A program made the position numbers and the translations under genes. Below the pieces are notes generated by a model. The model was not told the origin of the DNA and made no database searches. It saw only the letters and a program-made list of their open reading frames with translations. Below are positions 1 to 9,176 of a stretch of DNA of 64,000 bases, one piece after another. Position 1 is the stretch's first letter. Each line of letters begins with the position of its first letter. Origin of the DNA: Pseudomonas anatoliensis (GTDB lineage Bacteria; Pseudomonadota; Gammaproteobacteria; Pseudomonadales; Pseudomonadaceae); the NCBI RefSeq assembly GCF_017976235.1, contig NZ_JACVHC010000003.1, positions 805,445 through 869,444 of the forward strand, given 5' to 3'.

Positions 1-98
1 AGCAGGTCGAGCCTTGCGGCCCAACGGCGTTCGAGTTTGTCCTGTTGTTCGATGCTTTTGAGGTATTTCTCTTTCCAGCGCTGGGCTTCGTCGCTCAT
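1..98 (-). CDS. Probable diguanylate cyclase, N-terminal fragment
   Basis: Only about 32 N-terminal codons lie in the window; the gene continues past base 1. The translation begins [19 protein letters not shown] and is charged and helical. It resembles the start of a Pseudomonas GGDEF-domain diguanylate cyclase as I remember it, but no GGDEF motif is visible because the catalytic part is outside. Its ATG overlaps the stop of the upstream nuclease gene in an ATGA arrangement (bases 95-98), which suggests translational coupling. The product call is an inference from a short stretch and from context. Confidence 0.5.
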   Translation of the reverse strand, partial: MSDEAQRWKEKYLKSIEQQDKLERRWAARLDL

Positions 99-973
99 TC
101 AGGGGTTCCGCGAGGGGCAGGACTCAACGCGGGCAATGCATCGGCCGTGAGCGAACCCGGCAGACGAATCTCTACCGCGACCGGCAGGTGATCGGAAATA
201 GGTTGTGCCAGCACTTCGACCTTTTCCAGGGTCAGGGTCGGGCTGAGCAAAATATGATCAAGGCAACGCTGAGGACGCCAGCTGGGGAATGTCGCTTCCA
301 CCTGCGGGGCCAGCAGGCCGAGATCGCGTAACGGCGACTGTTGTAGCAGATCGCTGGCATGGGTGTTCATGTCGCCCATCAATATCTGATGTTTGTAGCC
401 ACCGATCAAATCACGAATGTAGGCCAGTTGCAGGCTGCGCGTTCGCGCGCCAAGGGCCAGATGCATCATCACCACCACCAGCGCTTCCGGGCCTTCGCCG
501 AAGCGCAGCAGGATCGCGCCGCGACCTTTCGGGCCGGGCAGCGGATGATCTTCGATCGCCCACGGCTTGAGACGACTGAGCACGCCATTGCTGTGCTGGG
601 CCAGTCGACCGAGGTTGCGATTGAGTTGTTGATACCAATAGGGGAAGGCGCCGAGATGGGCCAGGTGTTCGACTTGATTGACGTAGCCTGAGCGCAGGCT
701 GCCGCCGTCGGCCTCCTGCAACGCGACCAGGTCGAAGTCGCCGAGCAGGTCGCCGATCTTCTGCAGATTGCCTGAGCGCCCGGTGTGCGGCAGCAGGTGC
801 TGCCAGCTGCGGGTCAGGTAATGCCGATAACGCTCGGTGCTGATACCGACCTGAATATTGAAACTGAGCAAGCGCAGACGATGATCCGCTGGCAGGCCCG
901 TGGACGCCAGGTGATGTTCGTTGACCTGCGGATCATGCAGGCCAACGATGCGTTCGGTCTTCCAGCGGCGCAT
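95..973 (-). CDS. Endonuclease/exonuclease/phosphatase family protein
   Basis: The 292-residue protein has the EEP (DNase I-like) fold signatures in order: LLSFNIQVG near residue 36, the metal-binding glutamate in VALQEADGG near residue 85, GDMNTHASD near residue 199 and the catalytic SDHLPV near residue 263. These match Mg-dependent phosphodiesterases that cut nucleic acids or phospholipid headgroups. No signal peptide is evident, so it is probably cytoplasmic. It overlaps the next gene by 4 bases and lies 14 bases after dsbA on the same strand. The actual substrate cannot be told from sequence. Confidence 0.85.
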   Translation of the reverse strand: MRRWKTERIVGLHDPQVNEHHLASTGLPADHRLRLLSFNIQVGISTERYRHYLTRSWQHLLPHTGRSGNLQKIGDLLGDFDLVALQEADGGSLRSGYVNQVEHLAHLGAFPYWYQQLNRNLGRLAQHSNGVLSRLKPWAIEDHPLPGPKGRGAILLRFGEGPEALVVVMMHLALGARTRSLQLAYIRDLIGGYKHQILMGDMNTHASDLLQQSPLRDLGLLAPQVEATFPSWRPQRCLDHILLSPTLTLEKVEVLAQPISDHLPVAVEIRLPGSLTADALPALSPAPRGTPE

Positions 974-987
974 GGCGGTTGCCGCGC

Positions 988-1629
988 TTAGTTGGCAGCA
1001 GCCTTGTTGGTGGCTCGCTCTTTGGCAACCAGTTGGTCGGCCAGTTTCAGCGCTTGCTCGGCACCACCGGCGGAGCCGATGTCGAAGCGGTATTTGCCGT
1101 TGACGATCATGGTTGGCACGCCAGTGATTTCATACTTCTTGGCCAGTTCGCGAGCCTTGACGATCTGACCCTTGATGGCGAAAGAGTCGAAAGTGGCGAG
1201 GAACTTGTCCTTGTCCACGCCTTGAGTGGCGAGGAAGTCAGCCATGTCGTTCTTGTCGGTCAGCTTCTTGTGTTGTTTCTGGATCGCTTCAAACACGGCG
1301 CTGTGAACCTTGTGTTCGACACCCATTGCTTCCAGCGTCAGGAACATCTGGCCGTGAGCGTCCCATGGGCCGCCGAACATGGCTGGGATACGCACGAAGT
1401 TGACGTCGGATGGCAGTTTTTCAACCCACGGATTGATCACTGGCTCAAAGGAGTAGCAGTGCGGGCAGCCGTACCAGAACAGCTCCACCACTTCGATCTT
1501 GCCAGGCACGGCAACCGGCACCGGATTGCTTAGCTCTACATAAGGGGCGGCAGGGGCTTCAGCGGCCTGGGCAGTCACGCCGAACAGGCTGGCAGCGACG
1601 AGGGCGGCGCTGATGATCAGATTACGCAT
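988..1629 (-). CDS. dsbA: Thiol:disulfide interchange protein DsbA
   Basis: This 213-residue periplasmic oxidase introduces disulfide bonds into exported proteins. A signal peptide (about residues 1-22, ending in an AQA-type cleavage site) precedes a thioredoxin-like domain. The redox motif C55-P-H-C58 sits in FWYGCPHCYSFEP, the classic DsbA active site, and a cis-proline loop is visible in TGVPTMIVNG. The length is normal for the family. It is followed by the EEP nuclease gene and preceded by the cytochrome c4 gene, whose transcript probably ends at the hairpin near 1724-1752. It is expected to be reoxidised by DsbB, which is not in the window. Confidence 0.96.
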   Translation of the reverse strand: MRNLIISAALVAASLFGVTAQAAEAPAAPYVELSNPVPVAVPGKIEVVELFWYGCPHCYSFEPVINPWVEKLPSDVNFVRIPAMFGGPWDAHGQMFLTLEAMGVEHKVHSAVFEAIQKQHKKLTDKNDMADFLATQGVDKDKFLATFDSFAIKGQIVKARELAKKYEITGVPTMIVNGKYRFDIGSAGGAEQALKLADQLVAKERATNKAAAN

Positions 1630-1723
1630 GCTTTACTCCTGGACAAATTGGGTCGCCTCGCGCGACCTGTTTTCAGACAGGCCTTGGCGGGCATGAGTTC
1701 TGTAGTGTAACGGCAGCGGCCAC

Positions 1724-1752
1724 AAAAAAGGGCGGCCAAAGCCACCCTTTTT
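1724..1752 (-). terminator. Rho-independent terminator after cytochrome c4 gene
   Basis: An inverted repeat (GGGTGGC/GCCGCCC on the minus strand, four-base loop) is flanked by T-runs on both strands. On the minus strand it lies 66 bases after the cytochrome c4 stop and ends in six Ts, so it probably ends that transcript before dsbA. Confidence 0.75.
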
Positions 1753-1817
1753 ATACTTGCTGCGACGGATTAATCGAGCGTTAACGTTGCGCGAGATGTC
1801 CGTTGCAGTCAGGGCTC

Positions 1818-2429
1818 TTAATGCAGGCCCTGAATGTAGCTGGAGACCGCGGCGATGTCTTCATCACTCAGGCGTTTGGCAATGGTCTGCATGGTCATCG
1901 TGTCACCATCGTTGGTACGGCCGCCTTCTTCCTTGCGGAAATCGGTCAGCTGTTTGGCGATGTATGAGGCGTGTTGGCCACCCAGGTGCGGGAAGCCGGC
2001 AGCGGCGTTGCCGGTGCCATTGGGCGAGTGGCAACCGGTGCAGGCTGGCAGGCCCTTGCTCAGGTTGCCACCACGAAACAGGGCTTCACCACGATCGACG
2101 AGCTTGGGATCGGCGGCGCCGACGCTGCCTTTCTGGCTGGCGAAGTAGGCAGCCATGTCGGCCATATCCTGATCGCTGAGGTTGGTCAGCAGACCAGTCA
2201 TTTCCAGAACTACGCGCTTGCCCGACTTGATGTCGTGCAGTTGCTTGGTCAGGTAGCGTTCACCTTGACCGGCCAGCTTTGGAAAGTTTGGCGCCATGCT
2301 GTTCCCGTCCGGGCCATGGCAGGCTCCGCATACTGCGGCTTTCGCCTGACCTGCTGCGGCATCACCGGCAGCATGGGCGAAGCCTGAGATTCCCACGGTC
2401 AACAGCAGACTCACGATCAATTTGTTCAT
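1818..2429 (-). CDS. cc4: Diheme cytochrome c4
   Basis: The 203-residue precursor has a signal peptide (residues 1-20, MNKLIVSLLL...FAHA) and two class I cytochrome c domains. Heme sites are C34-GA-C37-H38 and C130-TG-C133-H134, with methionine ligands likely in the NSMAPNFP stretch (residues 43-50) and in the second domain. Cytochrome c4 carries electrons in the periplasm to terminal oxidases, and a full aa3 oxidase locus lies 15 kb away. It sits directly downstream of a c5-type cytochrome gene, a conserved Pseudomonas pair. Start: ATG with the usual signal peptide. Confidence 0.95.
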   Translation of the reverse strand: MNKLIVSLLLTVGISGFAHAAGDAAAGQAKAAVCGACHGPDGNSMAPNFPKLAGQGERYLTKQLHDIKSGKRVVLEMTGLLTNLSDQDMADMAAYFASQKGSVGAADPKLVDRGEALFRGGNLSKGLPACTGCHSPNGTGNAAAGFPHLGGQHASYIAKQLTDFRKEEGGRTNDGDTMTMQTIAKRLSDEDIAAVSSYIQGLH

Positions 2430-2474
2430 CAGCTAATCCAACTACGGCTAAGGGTTAAGAGTTATGGACCGGGC

Positions 2475-2834
2475 TTACTCGCTCATCCAAAGGATGATGG
2501 CTTGGTAATCCTCGGCACTGCAGTCCATGCACAAACCACGCGGCGGCATCGCCTTGAAACCCTGGGTCACGTGTTGCACCAGCGTCTCCATACCTTTCGC
2601 CAACCTCGGCGTCCAAGCTGCCTGATCGCCTCTTTTGGGCGCCATGGGTAGTTGGCCGGAATGACAGGCACTACAAACACGGTTGTACACGGCTTCCGGA
2701 TCCTGTGTAGCCTGTGCGCTGTAAAGCGGCATCAAGACTCCGGCAGCCAGCAGCCATTTAAACGACCTTTTCAGGGTTGAGAGCGTTTTGCGTTCTAATG
2801 CGCAATCAAGGTCTGTCGCTCCCGTGAACTTCAT
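2475..2834 (-). CDS. Cytochrome c5 family protein
   Basis: A monoheme periplasmic cytochrome of about 119 residues. The heme site CSACH is at residues 54-58, preceded by a hydrophobic export segment ([16 protein letters not shown]), and a second CxxC pair (LCMDC) lies near the C-terminus as in c5 cytochromes. The open frame extends upstream to 3014, but that part is not export-like and overlaps engB. The ATG at 2834 ([10 protein letters not shown]) fits a -10-like TATAAT at 2871-2876 on this strand. The exact start is uncertain. It probably donates electrons alongside cytochrome c4. Confidence 0.85.
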   Translation of the reverse strand: MKFTGATDLDCALERKTLSTLKRSFKWLLAAGVLMPLYSAQATQDPEAVYNRVCSACHSGQLPMAPKRGDQAAWTPRLAKGMETLVQHVTQGFKAMPPRGLCMDCSAEDYQAIILWMSE

Positions 2835-2870
2835 CCTTCGCTGGGACAAAGCACACACAAAATCTGCGGC

Positions 2871-2880
2871 ATTATATACT
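2871..2880. promoter_or_regulatory. Overlapping divergent -10 elements, cytochrome c5 gene / engB
   Basis: The stretch attatatact holds a TATAAT on the minus strand (2871-2876), about 37 bases before the chosen cytochrome start, and a TATACT on the plus strand (2875-2880), 70 bases before engB. The -35 elements are weak on both sides, so this is a candidate only. Confidence 0.35.
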
Positions 2881-2949
2881 GGCGTCACTGAAACGGAAGC
2901 GACACCGCGTTCCGCGCCCATTCCCGGCGCCGCCCACATCGGAAATCCC

Positions 2950-3594
2950 ATGCAGCTCAAAAATCCCATCCTCGGCCTGTGCCAACAGTCCACGTTCATG
3001 CTCAGTGCCGCCAAAGTCGATCAGTGCCCCGACGACGAAGGCTTTGAAGTGGCGTTCGCCGGTCGTTCCAACGCCGGTAAATCCAGCGCGCTGAACACCC
3101 TGACCCACGCCAGCCTGGCGCGTACCTCGAAAACTCCGGGTCGCACACAGCTGTTGAACTTCTTCAAGCTAGACGAAGATCGTCGTCTGGTCGACCTGCC
3201 GGGCTACGGTTATGCAAAAGTACCGATCCCGCTGAAGATGCACTGGCAGCGTCACCTTGAGGCTTACCTGGGTGGCCGCGAGAGTTTGAAGGGTCTGATT
3301 CTGATGATGGACATCCGTCATCCAATGACCGACTTCGACCTGCTGATGCTCGACTGGGCCGTTGCGGCCGGCATGCCGATGCACATTCTGCTGACCAAAG
3401 CCGACAAGCTGACCTACGGCGCTGCGAAGAACACGCTGCTCAAGGTGCAGGCGGAGATCCGTAAGGGTTGGGGTGATCTGGTGACTATCCAGCTGTTCTC
3501 GGCGCCAAAACGCATGGGCCTGGAAGAGGCCTACACAGTGTTGGCGGACTGGATGGAATTGGCCGACAAGGGCGCTGAAGCGGCGTCCGAGTAA
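2950..3594 (+). CDS. engB: Ribosome biogenesis GTPase EngB (YsxC/YihA)
   Basis: The 214-residue GTP-binding protein of the TrmE-Era-EngA-YihA group acts in large-subunit assembly. G-motifs are visible: P-loop GRSNAGKSS (residues 38-46), DLPGYG (G3), TKADK (G4) and SAPK (G5). The frame is open upstream to 2788, but [13 protein letters not shown] at 2950 is the family's usual start. It is divergent from the cytochrome c5 gene and convergent with polA, the same polA-sRNA-engB neighbourhood found in other gammaproteobacteria. Confidence 0.95.
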   Translation: MQLKNPILGLCQQSTFMLSAAKVDQCPDDEGFEVAFAGRSNAGKSSALNTLTHASLARTSKTPGRTQLLNFFKLDEDRRLVDLPGYGYAKVPIPLKMHWQRHLEAYLGGRESLKGLILMMDIRHPMTDFDLLMLDWAVAAGMPMHILLTKADKLTYGAAKNTLLKVQAEIRKGWGDLVTIQLFSAPKRMGLEEAYTVLADWMELADKGAEAASE

Positions 3595-3650
3595 AAGAAT
3601 TTCAAAATTGTCTGTGGTGTCTTGCGTAGCACCACAGCCGATTTTTGGGC

Positions 3651-3781
3651 AAAAAAAGCCCCGGATTTCATTGGGGAGGGAGAAATTCCGGGGTTTAAGG
3701 TCCGAACCGCTAGGGCGGGGTTCAGATATCTGCCAACACTTAACACAACATAGGAGCATTGAAGGGCTTCACCAGCCATTC
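3651..3781 (-). ncRNA. ersA: ErsA-type small RNA (polA-engB intergenic)
   Basis: The minus strand carries a transcript unit of about 131 nt. It starts about 7 bases after a TCAGA -10 and ends at a strong Rho-independent terminator: CCCCGGAATTT pairs with AAATCCGGGG around a C-rich loop (TCTCCCTCCCC), followed by seven Ts. In P. aeruginosa the polA-engB intergenic region encodes ErsA, a sRNA of similar size controlled by the envelope-stress sigma factor AlgU; enteric bacteria have Spot 42 there. Location, length, promoter type and C-rich loop agree. The ends are inferred, and homology was not checked by alignment. Confidence 0.82.
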
Positions 3782-3787
3782 AGTAAC

Positions 3788-3815
3788 TCTGAGTAGCCCG
3801 TAGCAAGATTAGTTC
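3788..3815 (-). promoter_or_regulatory. AlgU/sigma-22-type promoter of the sRNA
   Basis: On the minus strand a GAACTA -35 (3810-3815) is separated by 17 bases from a TCAGA -10 (3788-3792). The sigma-22/RpoE-class consensus is GAACTT-N16/17-TCTGA, so five of six -35 positions agree. The predicted start site is near 3781. Confidence 0.7.
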
Positions 3816-3923
3816 AGATTTTTTTCAAAAAGCTTTGGAATAAGCCCAAGACCAATTCGGACTAAGCACCTTTCAACAGGTTTGCCGCGGCGCGATGCCG
3901 CAGCAGAACCGGCTCCAAATGGT

Positions 3924-6728
3924 TTAGTGCGCCTCATCCCAGTTATTGCCCACACCCACTTCGACCAGCAGCGGCACATCCAGCTTCGCTGCTTCGCTCA
4001 TGTGCTGACGAATTTCGGTGCTGACCTGCTCAACCAGATCCTCGCGAACCTCCAGCACCAGTTCATCGTGCACCTGCAGGATGACTCGCGCGTCCAGCCC
4101 CGATGTCGTCAGCCAGTTATCCACCGCCACCATGGCTTTCTTGATGATGTCCGCTGCCGTGCCCTGCATCGGCGCGTTGATCGCCGTGCGTTCAGCGGCT
4201 GCGCGTTCCTGCGGCTTGTTGGAGTTGATTTCCGGCAAGTACAGGCGACGGCCGAAGAACGTTTCGACATAGCCCTGATCCGCAGCCTGCGCGCGGGTGC
4301 GATCCATGTACTCGCGAACGCCCGGATAACGCGCGAAATAGGTGTCGATGTAGGCTTTGGCCGTTTTAGTGTCGACGCCAATGTCCTTGCCGAGTTTCTG
4401 TGCGCCCATGCCATAGATCAGGCCGAAGTTGATCGCCTTGGCGCCACGGCGCTGGTCGGAGGACACTTCGTTGAGTTCGACCTTGAACACTTCAGCAGCG
4501 GTGGCGGTGTGCACGTCCAGATTGTTGCGGAAGGCGTTCATCAAGCCTTCGTCCTTGGACAGGTGGGCCATAATCCGCAGTTCGATCTGCGAATAGTCCG
4601 CCGCCAGCAGTTTGTAGCCTTTTGGCGCGACGAAGGCCTGACGGATGCGTCGGCCTTCAGCGGTACGCACCGGGATGTTCTGCAGGTTCGGATCGCTGGA
4701 GGACAGGCGCCCGGTCGATGCCACGGCCTGATGGTACGAGGTGTGGACGCGCCCGGTGCGCGGGTTGATCTGCTCCGGCAGGCGATCGGTGTAGGTGCTT
4801 TTCAGCTTGCTCATGGAGCGATGCGCCATCAGCACTTTCGGCAAGCGGTGATCGTCCTCGGCGAGTTTCGCCAGCACTTCTTCAGCGGTCGAAGGTTGGC
4901 CCTTGGCGGTTTTTTTCAGAACCGGCAGGCCGAGTTTCTCGTAGAGAATCACGCCAAGCTGCTTCGGCGAGCCAAGGTTGAATTCTTCCCCGGCGATCTC
5001 GAAGGCTTCGCGCTCCAGCGCGACCATCTTGTTGCCCAGTTCGATGCTCTGGATACCGAGCAGCTCGGCATCGACGAATGCGCCCTGGCGCTCAATGCGC
5101 GCCAGCACCGGTACCAATGGAATCTCGATGTCGGTCAGCACGCTGGCCAGGCTTGGAATGGCGCTGAGTTTTTCGAACAGGGTCTGGTGCAGACGCAACG
5201 TGATGTCGGCGTCTTCGGCGGCATACGGTCCGGCCTGCTCCAGCGCGATCTGATCGAAGGTCAGTTGCTTGGCGCCCTTGCCGGCGATGTCCTGGAAACT
5301 CACCGTGGTGTGGTCCAGGTACTTCTGCGCGAGGCTGTCCATGTCGTGGCGGGTGGCGGTGGAGTTGAGCACGTAGGACTCAAGCATCGTGTCGAAGGCG
5401 ACGCCGCGCACGGTGATGCCTTCGTTCTGATCGCCGCCGATGGCGCAGTTGGCCAGAATGTTCATGTCGAACTTGGCGTGCTGGCCGACCTTGAGTTTGT
5501 TCGGGTCTTCCAGAATCGGCTTGAGCGCACGCAATACGGTGTCGCGATCCAGTTGGTCTGGCACGCCGATGTAGGAGTGGGTCAGCGGGATATACGCCGC
5601 TTCGTTGGCCTGCACCGCGAACGACAGACCGACAAGCTGCGCCTGCTGCGCATCGATACCGGTGGTTTCAGTGTCGAAGGCGAACAGCTTGGCGTTCTTG
5701 AGTTTCTCCAGCCAGACGTCAAAGCGCGCCTGATCAAGGATGGTTTCATAAGCCGCTTCAGCCGGAGCGGCCGGGGCCTCGGCCTCTGGCGCGCTGAACA
5801 GATCGCCCGCTGGCTCAGGCGCCGCAGCGCTGCTCAGCTCCAGGCGTTTGGCGTCGCGATCGAGATCGTTGATCCAGCTCTTGAATTCCAGCAGCGTGTA
5901 CAGCTCGTAGAGTTTGGCCGGATCTTCGGCGCGCATCTGCAAATCGTCGAGTTCGACGTCCAGCGGCACGTCGATCTTGATGGTCGCCAGTTGATAGGAG
6001 AGGAAAGCCATCTCCTTGTGTTCTTCGAGCTTGGCCGGCAGGGTCTTGGCGCCGCGAATCGGCAGGGTCGGCACGATATCGAGCTGCGCATACAGTTCGG
6101 TCAGGCCACCGTTGACGCCGACCAGCAGGCCGGACGCGGTTTTTGGGCCGATGCCGGGAACGCCCGGAATGTTGTCGGACGAATCACCCATCAGCGCCAG
6201 ATAATCGATGATCTGCTCCGGAGCGACGCCGAATTTCTCCTTCACGCCCTCCACGTCCATCGAGCTACCGGACATGGTATTGACCAAGGTAATGTGGCCA
6301 TCGACCAGTTGCGCCATGTCCTTGTCGCCGGTGGAGATGATCACCGGGCGATCCGCCGCCGCGCTGCTGCGGGCCAGCGTGCCGATCACGTCGTCGGCCT
6401 CGACGCCTTCCACGCACAGCAGCGGGAAGCCGAGGGCGATCACGCTCTGGTGCAGGGGCTCGATCTGTACACGCATGTCGTCGGGCATGCTCGGGCGGTT
6501 GGCCTTGTATTCGGCGTACATCTCATCGCGAAATGTGCCGCCCTTGGCGTCGAAAACCACGGCGAACGGACTGTCCGGGTACTGCTTGCGCAGACTTTTG
6601 AGCATGTTCAGCACGCCCTTGACCGCACCGGTCGGCAGACCTTTGGAGGTGGTCAAAGGAGGCAGGGCGTGGAAAGCGCGGTACAGGTAAGACGAACCGT
6701 CCACCAGGACGAGGGGGGCTTGGCTCAT
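3924..6728 (-). CDS. polA: DNA polymerase I
   Basis: The 934-residue repair and Okazaki-maturation polymerase has all three domains. The N-terminal 5'-3' exonuclease starts [19 protein letters not shown], with DAKGGTFR and GDKDMAQLV. The 3'-5' exonuclease keeps the metal-binding FAFDTETTG, so proofreading is expected. Family A polymerase motifs are [12 protein letters not shown] (A), the [14 protein letters not shown] helix (B) and [11 protein letters not shown] (C). A TTG four codons upstream extends the frame, but the ATG at 6728 ([13 protein letters not shown]) is the usual start. It converges on engB with the ErsA-type sRNA gene in between. Confidence 0.97.
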   Translation of the reverse strand: MSQAPLVLVDGSSYLYRAFHALPPLTTSKGLPTGAVKGVLNMLKSLRKQYPDSPFAVVFDAKGGTFRDEMYAEYKANRPSMPDDMRVQIEPLHQSVIALGFPLLCVEGVEADDVIGTLARSSAAADRPVIISTGDKDMAQLVDGHITLVNTMSGSSMDVEGVKEKFGVAPEQIIDYLALMGDSSDNIPGVPGIGPKTASGLLVGVNGGLTELYAQLDIVPTLPIRGAKTLPAKLEEHKEMAFLSYQLATIKIDVPLDVELDDLQMRAEDPAKLYELYTLLEFKSWINDLDRDAKRLELSSAAAPEPAGDLFSAPEAEAPAAPAEAAYETILDQARFDVWLEKLKNAKLFAFDTETTGIDAQQAQLVGLSFAVQANEAAYIPLTHSYIGVPDQLDRDTVLRALKPILEDPNKLKVGQHAKFDMNILANCAIGGDQNEGITVRGVAFDTMLESYVLNSTATRHDMDSLAQKYLDHTTVSFQDIAGKGAKQLTFDQIALEQAGPYAAEDADITLRLHQTLFEKLSAIPSLASVLTDIEIPLVPVLARIERQGAFVDAELLGIQSIELGNKMVALEREAFEIAGEEFNLGSPKQLGVILYEKLGLPVLKKTAKGQPSTAEEVLAKLAEDDHRLPKVLMAHRSMSKLKSTYTDRLPEQINPRTGRVHTSYHQAVASTGRLSSSDPNLQNIPVRTAEGRRIRQAFVAPKGYKLLAADYSQIELRIMAHLSKDEGLMNAFRNNLDVHTATAAEVFKVELNEVSSDQRRGAKAINFGLIYGMGAQKLGKDIGVDTKTAKAYIDTYFARYPGVREYMDRTRAQAADQGYVETFFGRRLYLPEINSNKPQERAAAERTAINAPMQGTAADIIKKAMVAVDNWLTTSGLDARVILQVHDELVLEVREDLVEQVSTEIRQHMSEAAKLDVPLLVEVGVGNNWDEAH

Positions 6729-6802
6729 GAGCAGAATCAACCTTTTCGGCGGGCCCGGCGCTAGAATAGCGGGACCGTTGACGACAAAGGGACAAGGTTA
6801 TC

Positions 6803-7093
6803 ATGCGTACGTTAAATCGCTTGCTGCTGGTCGGGTTGATTGCTGCTTCACCATTGGCCGCGATGGCGGCGGATGATGCGCCGACGGGGGACCCCGAAGT
6901 AACCATTCGCACGGAAGGCGACAAGACCATTCAGGAGTATCGACAAAACGGTTTCCTGTATGCGATCAAAGTCACGCCGAAGGGCGCACCGCCGTACTTT
7001 CTTGTGCGCGCAGACGGGACGGATGCGAACTTCATTCGCTCGGATCAGCCGGATATGCTGATTCCGTCGTGGAAGATTTTCGAATGGAAGTAG
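6803..7093 (+). CDS. DUF2782 domain protein, secreted
   Basis: A 96-residue protein with a clear signal peptide (MRTLNRLLLVGLIAASPLAAMA, then ADDAP). The mature part (TIRTEGDKTIQEYRQNGFLYAIKV...FIRSDQPDMLIPSWKIFEW) matches the DUF2782 family, which commonly sits between polA and thrB in Pseudomonas. Function is unknown. The start has an AAGG five to six bases upstream. It is divergent from polA; a GC-rich hairpin without a long T-run follows at about 7109-7132. Confidence 0.85.
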   Translation: MRTLNRLLLVGLIAASPLAAMAADDAPTGDPEVTIRTEGDKTIQEYRQNGFLYAIKVTPKGAPPYFLVRADGTDANFIRSDQPDMLIPSWKIFEWK

Positions 7094-7153
7094 TCTCTTA
7101 ATTTTAATCGGCGCCGCGTTGATGGCGGCGCCCGAACTGAGCAGTTTTTAACC

Positions 7154-8107
7154 ATGTCTGTGTTCACCCCCCTGGCTCGGCCCGAGCTGGAAACCTTTCT
7201 CGCCCCTTACGGGCTTGGCCGTCTGCTTGATTTCCAGGGGATTGCCGCCGGCAGCGAAAACACCAATTTCTTTATCAGCCTGGAGCAGGGCGAATTCGTC
7301 CTGACCCTGGTCGAACGCGGCCCGGTGCAGGAGATGCCGTTCTTCATCGACCTGCTCGATGTGCTGCACGAAGCTGATCTGCCGGTGCCGTACGCACTGC
7401 GCACCACCGACGGCGTGGCACTGCGTGAACTCAAAGGCAAGCCGGCACTGCTGCAACCGCGTCTGGCTGGCAAGCACATCAAAGTCGCCAACGCCCAACA
7501 TTGCGCGCAGGTCGGCGAGTTGCAGGCGCATCTGCACCTGGCGACCCAGGGTGAGCACATGATCAAGCGCAAGACTGATCGTGGCCTCGACTGGATGCTG
7601 GAGGAGGGCACCGCGTTGCTCTCGCACCTGAGCGATGCACCGCGCGCACTGCTGCAAAAGGCGCTGGATGAGATCACTGCGCGCAAAGACAAGATTCTCG
7701 CGCTGCCTCGGGCGAATATTCACGCCGACCTGTTTCGCGACAACGCGATGTTCGAAGGCACGCACCTGACCGGGCTGATCGACTTCTACAACGCCTGCTC
7801 GGGGCCGATGCTCTATGACGTGGCGATTGCGCTGAACGATTGGTGTTCGGACGATGATGGTCTGATCGATGGCCCGCGTGCCCGTGCTTTCCTCGGCGCC
7901 TACGCGGCGCTACGGCCGTTTACGGCGGCAGAGGCTGAGTTGTGGCCGACCATGCTGCGGGTGGCATGTGTGCGGTTCTGGCTGTCGCGGTTGATCGCGG
8001 CCGAACAGTTTGCCGGGCAGGATGTGCTGATTCACGATCCGCAGGAGTTTGAGCAGCGGTTGGTGCAGCGGCAGGTTGTGAGTATCCATCTGCCTTTCGC
8101 CCTTTAA
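7154..8107 (+). CDS. thrB: Homoserine kinase (APH-type ThrB)
   Basis: This 317-residue kinase phosphorylates homoserine in threonine synthesis. It is the choline/aminoglycoside-kinase-fold ThrB of pseudomonads, not the GHMP type. Motifs: the N-terminal glycine-containing loop IAAGSENTNFFI, the catalytic loop ANIHADLFRDNAMF (Asp and Asn) and the metal-binding LIDFYNACSG, as in APH-fold kinases. The length is typical. A REP pair lies directly after the stop and separates it from the convergent znuA. Confidence 0.93.
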   Translation: MSVFTPLARPELETFLAPYGLGRLLDFQGIAAGSENTNFFISLEQGEFVLTLVERGPVQEMPFFIDLLDVLHEADLPVPYALRTTDGVALRELKGKPALLQPRLAGKHIKVANAQHCAQVGELQAHLHLATQGEHMIKRKTDRGLDWMLEEGTALLSHLSDAPRALLQKALDEITARKDKILALPRANIHADLFRDNAMFEGTHLTGLIDFYNACSGPMLYDVAIALNDWCSDDDGLIDGPRARAFLGAYAALRPFTAAEAELWPTMLRVACVRFWLSRLIAAEQFAGQDVLIHDPQEFEQRLVQRQVVSIHLPFAL

Positions 8108-8111
8108 GATC

Positions 8112-8181
8112 AAAAGATCGCAGCCTTCGGCAGCTCCTACAGTGGGCACTGTGTAGGAGCTGTCGAAGGCTGCGATCTTTT
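8112..8181. repeat. REP doublet, family A
   Basis: Two inverted copies of a roughly 29-base unit (GATCGCAGCCTTCGGCAGCT core) are separated by 12 bases. The unit recurs at 11977, 26896, 46186 and 54407. It lies between the convergent ends of thrB and znuA and could fold into one long hairpin. REP/REPIN elements of this kind are abundant in fluorescent pseudomonads. Confidence 0.92.
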
Positions 8182-8189
8182 TTATGGGG

Positions 8190-9110
8190 TTACAACGATT
8201 CCAGGCACCCGGCCAAATCGTTGCCCAACTTCTCCAGCACCTGCTCATACCCCTGAGCCGTCGCCGGGGTGTAACCGCCCAGCGCATCCAGCTCGGCCAG
8301 TTTCACCGGCAAACCAGCGACCAGCGTTTCCGCCAGACGCGGGCGCAATGGCGGCTCGCTGAACACGCAGGTCTTGCCCACTTCCTGCAAGCGCTTGCGC
8401 ATCGCAGCGACGTGCTGGGCACCCGGTTGCACCTCGGCCGCCACGCTGAACACGCCGGTATGCTTCAAGCCATAAGCGTCTTCGAAGTAGTCGAACGCTT
8501 CGTGAAAGACGAAGTACGGTTTGCCTTCAACACTGGCCAGACGCTTCTTCAAACGCAGATCCAACGCATCCAGACGCTCGTCGAAAGCCTTGGCGTTACT
8601 TTGATAGCGCTCGGCATTCGCCGGATCAGCTGCGCTCAAATCAGCGGCCATTTTGTCGGCAATCACCCGCGCGTTCACCGGCGATAACCACAAATGCGCA
8701 TCGATCGTGCCCGGACGGTGATCGTGGTCATGATCGTCGGCTTCTTCGGCGTGGGAGTGACTGTCTTCAGCGAAATGGCGCAGTTTCATTCCTGGCAGAT
8801 CCTGCACTGCGACGCTCGGCAGCGTACGACCGTTCAGCACGCGCGGCAGGAAACCTTCCATGCTCGGGCCGATCCAGTAGAGCAGATCCACCGATTGCAC
8901 CTTCCGTACGTCGGATGGGCGCAGCGCATAGTTGTGCGGCGAGGCACCCGGCGGCAGCAGTACTTCGGGAATCGCCACGCCGTCCTGCACAGCTGCGGCA
9001 ATCAGCTGCAACGGCTTGATGCTGGTGAGAACTTTTACTTCGGCCTGAGCTGATCCGATCAGAAGAAAACCGGTGACGAATGCGACAAAAACAGAAAAAA
9101 GTCGGGACAC
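8190..9110 (-). CDS. znuA: Zinc ABC transporter substrate-binding protein ZnuA
   Basis: The roughly 306-residue periplasmic zinc-binding lipocalin-like cluster 9 protein delivers Zn(II) to ZnuBC. A signal peptide (FSVFVAFVTGFLLIGSAQA) is followed by GASPHNYALRPSD with the first metal-ligand histidine. A histidine-rich flexible loop (HSHAEEADDHDHDH, near residue 120) precedes the second ligand region IDAHLWLSP; FHEAFDYF supplies the third. Two in-frame GTG starts exist (9119 and 9110); the second has the better GAGTGG Shine-Dalgarno. It is divergent from zur-znuCB across a Zur-box-like palindrome. Confidence 0.94.
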   Translation of the reverse strand: MSRLFSVFVAFVTGFLLIGSAQAEVKVLTSIKPLQLIAAAVQDGVAIPEVLLPPGASPHNYALRPSDVRKVQSVDLLYWIGPSMEGFLPRVLNGRTLPSVAVQDLPGMKLRHFAEDSHSHAEEADDHDHDHRPGTIDAHLWLSPVNARVIADKMAADLSAADPANAERYQSNAKAFDERLDALDLRLKKRLASVEGKPYFVFHEAFDYFEDAYGLKHTGVFSVAAEVQPGAQHVAAMRKRLQEVGKTCVFSEPPLRPRLAETLVAGLPVKLAELDALGGYTPATAQGYEQVLEKLGNDLAGCLESL

Positions 9111-9137
9111 GATGACCACTCAAGTAGGCGAGAACGG

Positions 9138-9150
9138 GTAACATAATAAC
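9138..9150. promoter_or_regulatory. Candidate Zur operator
   Basis: The 13-base imperfect palindrome GTAACATAATAAC lies between the divergent znuA and zur starts. It resembles the Fur-family Zur box (AT-rich, GTTAT/ATAAC arms). Its position would allow zinc-loaded Zur to repress both znuA and its own zur-znuCB operon. Arm matching is partial. Confidence 0.65.
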
Positions 9151-9176
9151 GTCTCTATCAAAACTCGTCGCCGCCC

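Noticed and set aside
2788..2949. Longer EngB with 54 extra residues
   Set aside because: The extension runs across the divergent promoter and the cytochrome gene start, and family members begin at the MQLKNP position.
3882..6764. 960-residue open frame on the plus strand across polA
   Set aside because: It is a codon-shadow of polA; the translation has no recognisable domain, is rich in Arg, His and Gln, and its ends follow polA's limits.
7109..7132. Terminator after the DUF2782 gene
   Set aside because: GGCGCCGC/GCGGCGCC makes a good stem, but no T-run follows directly, so transcription may continue into thrB.
8112..8181. Possible CRISPR-like repeat from the recurring GATCGCAG and GTAGGAGC units
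   Set aside because: Units occur as inverted pairs at scattered intergenic sites, without regular spacers or cas genes. They are REP elements.
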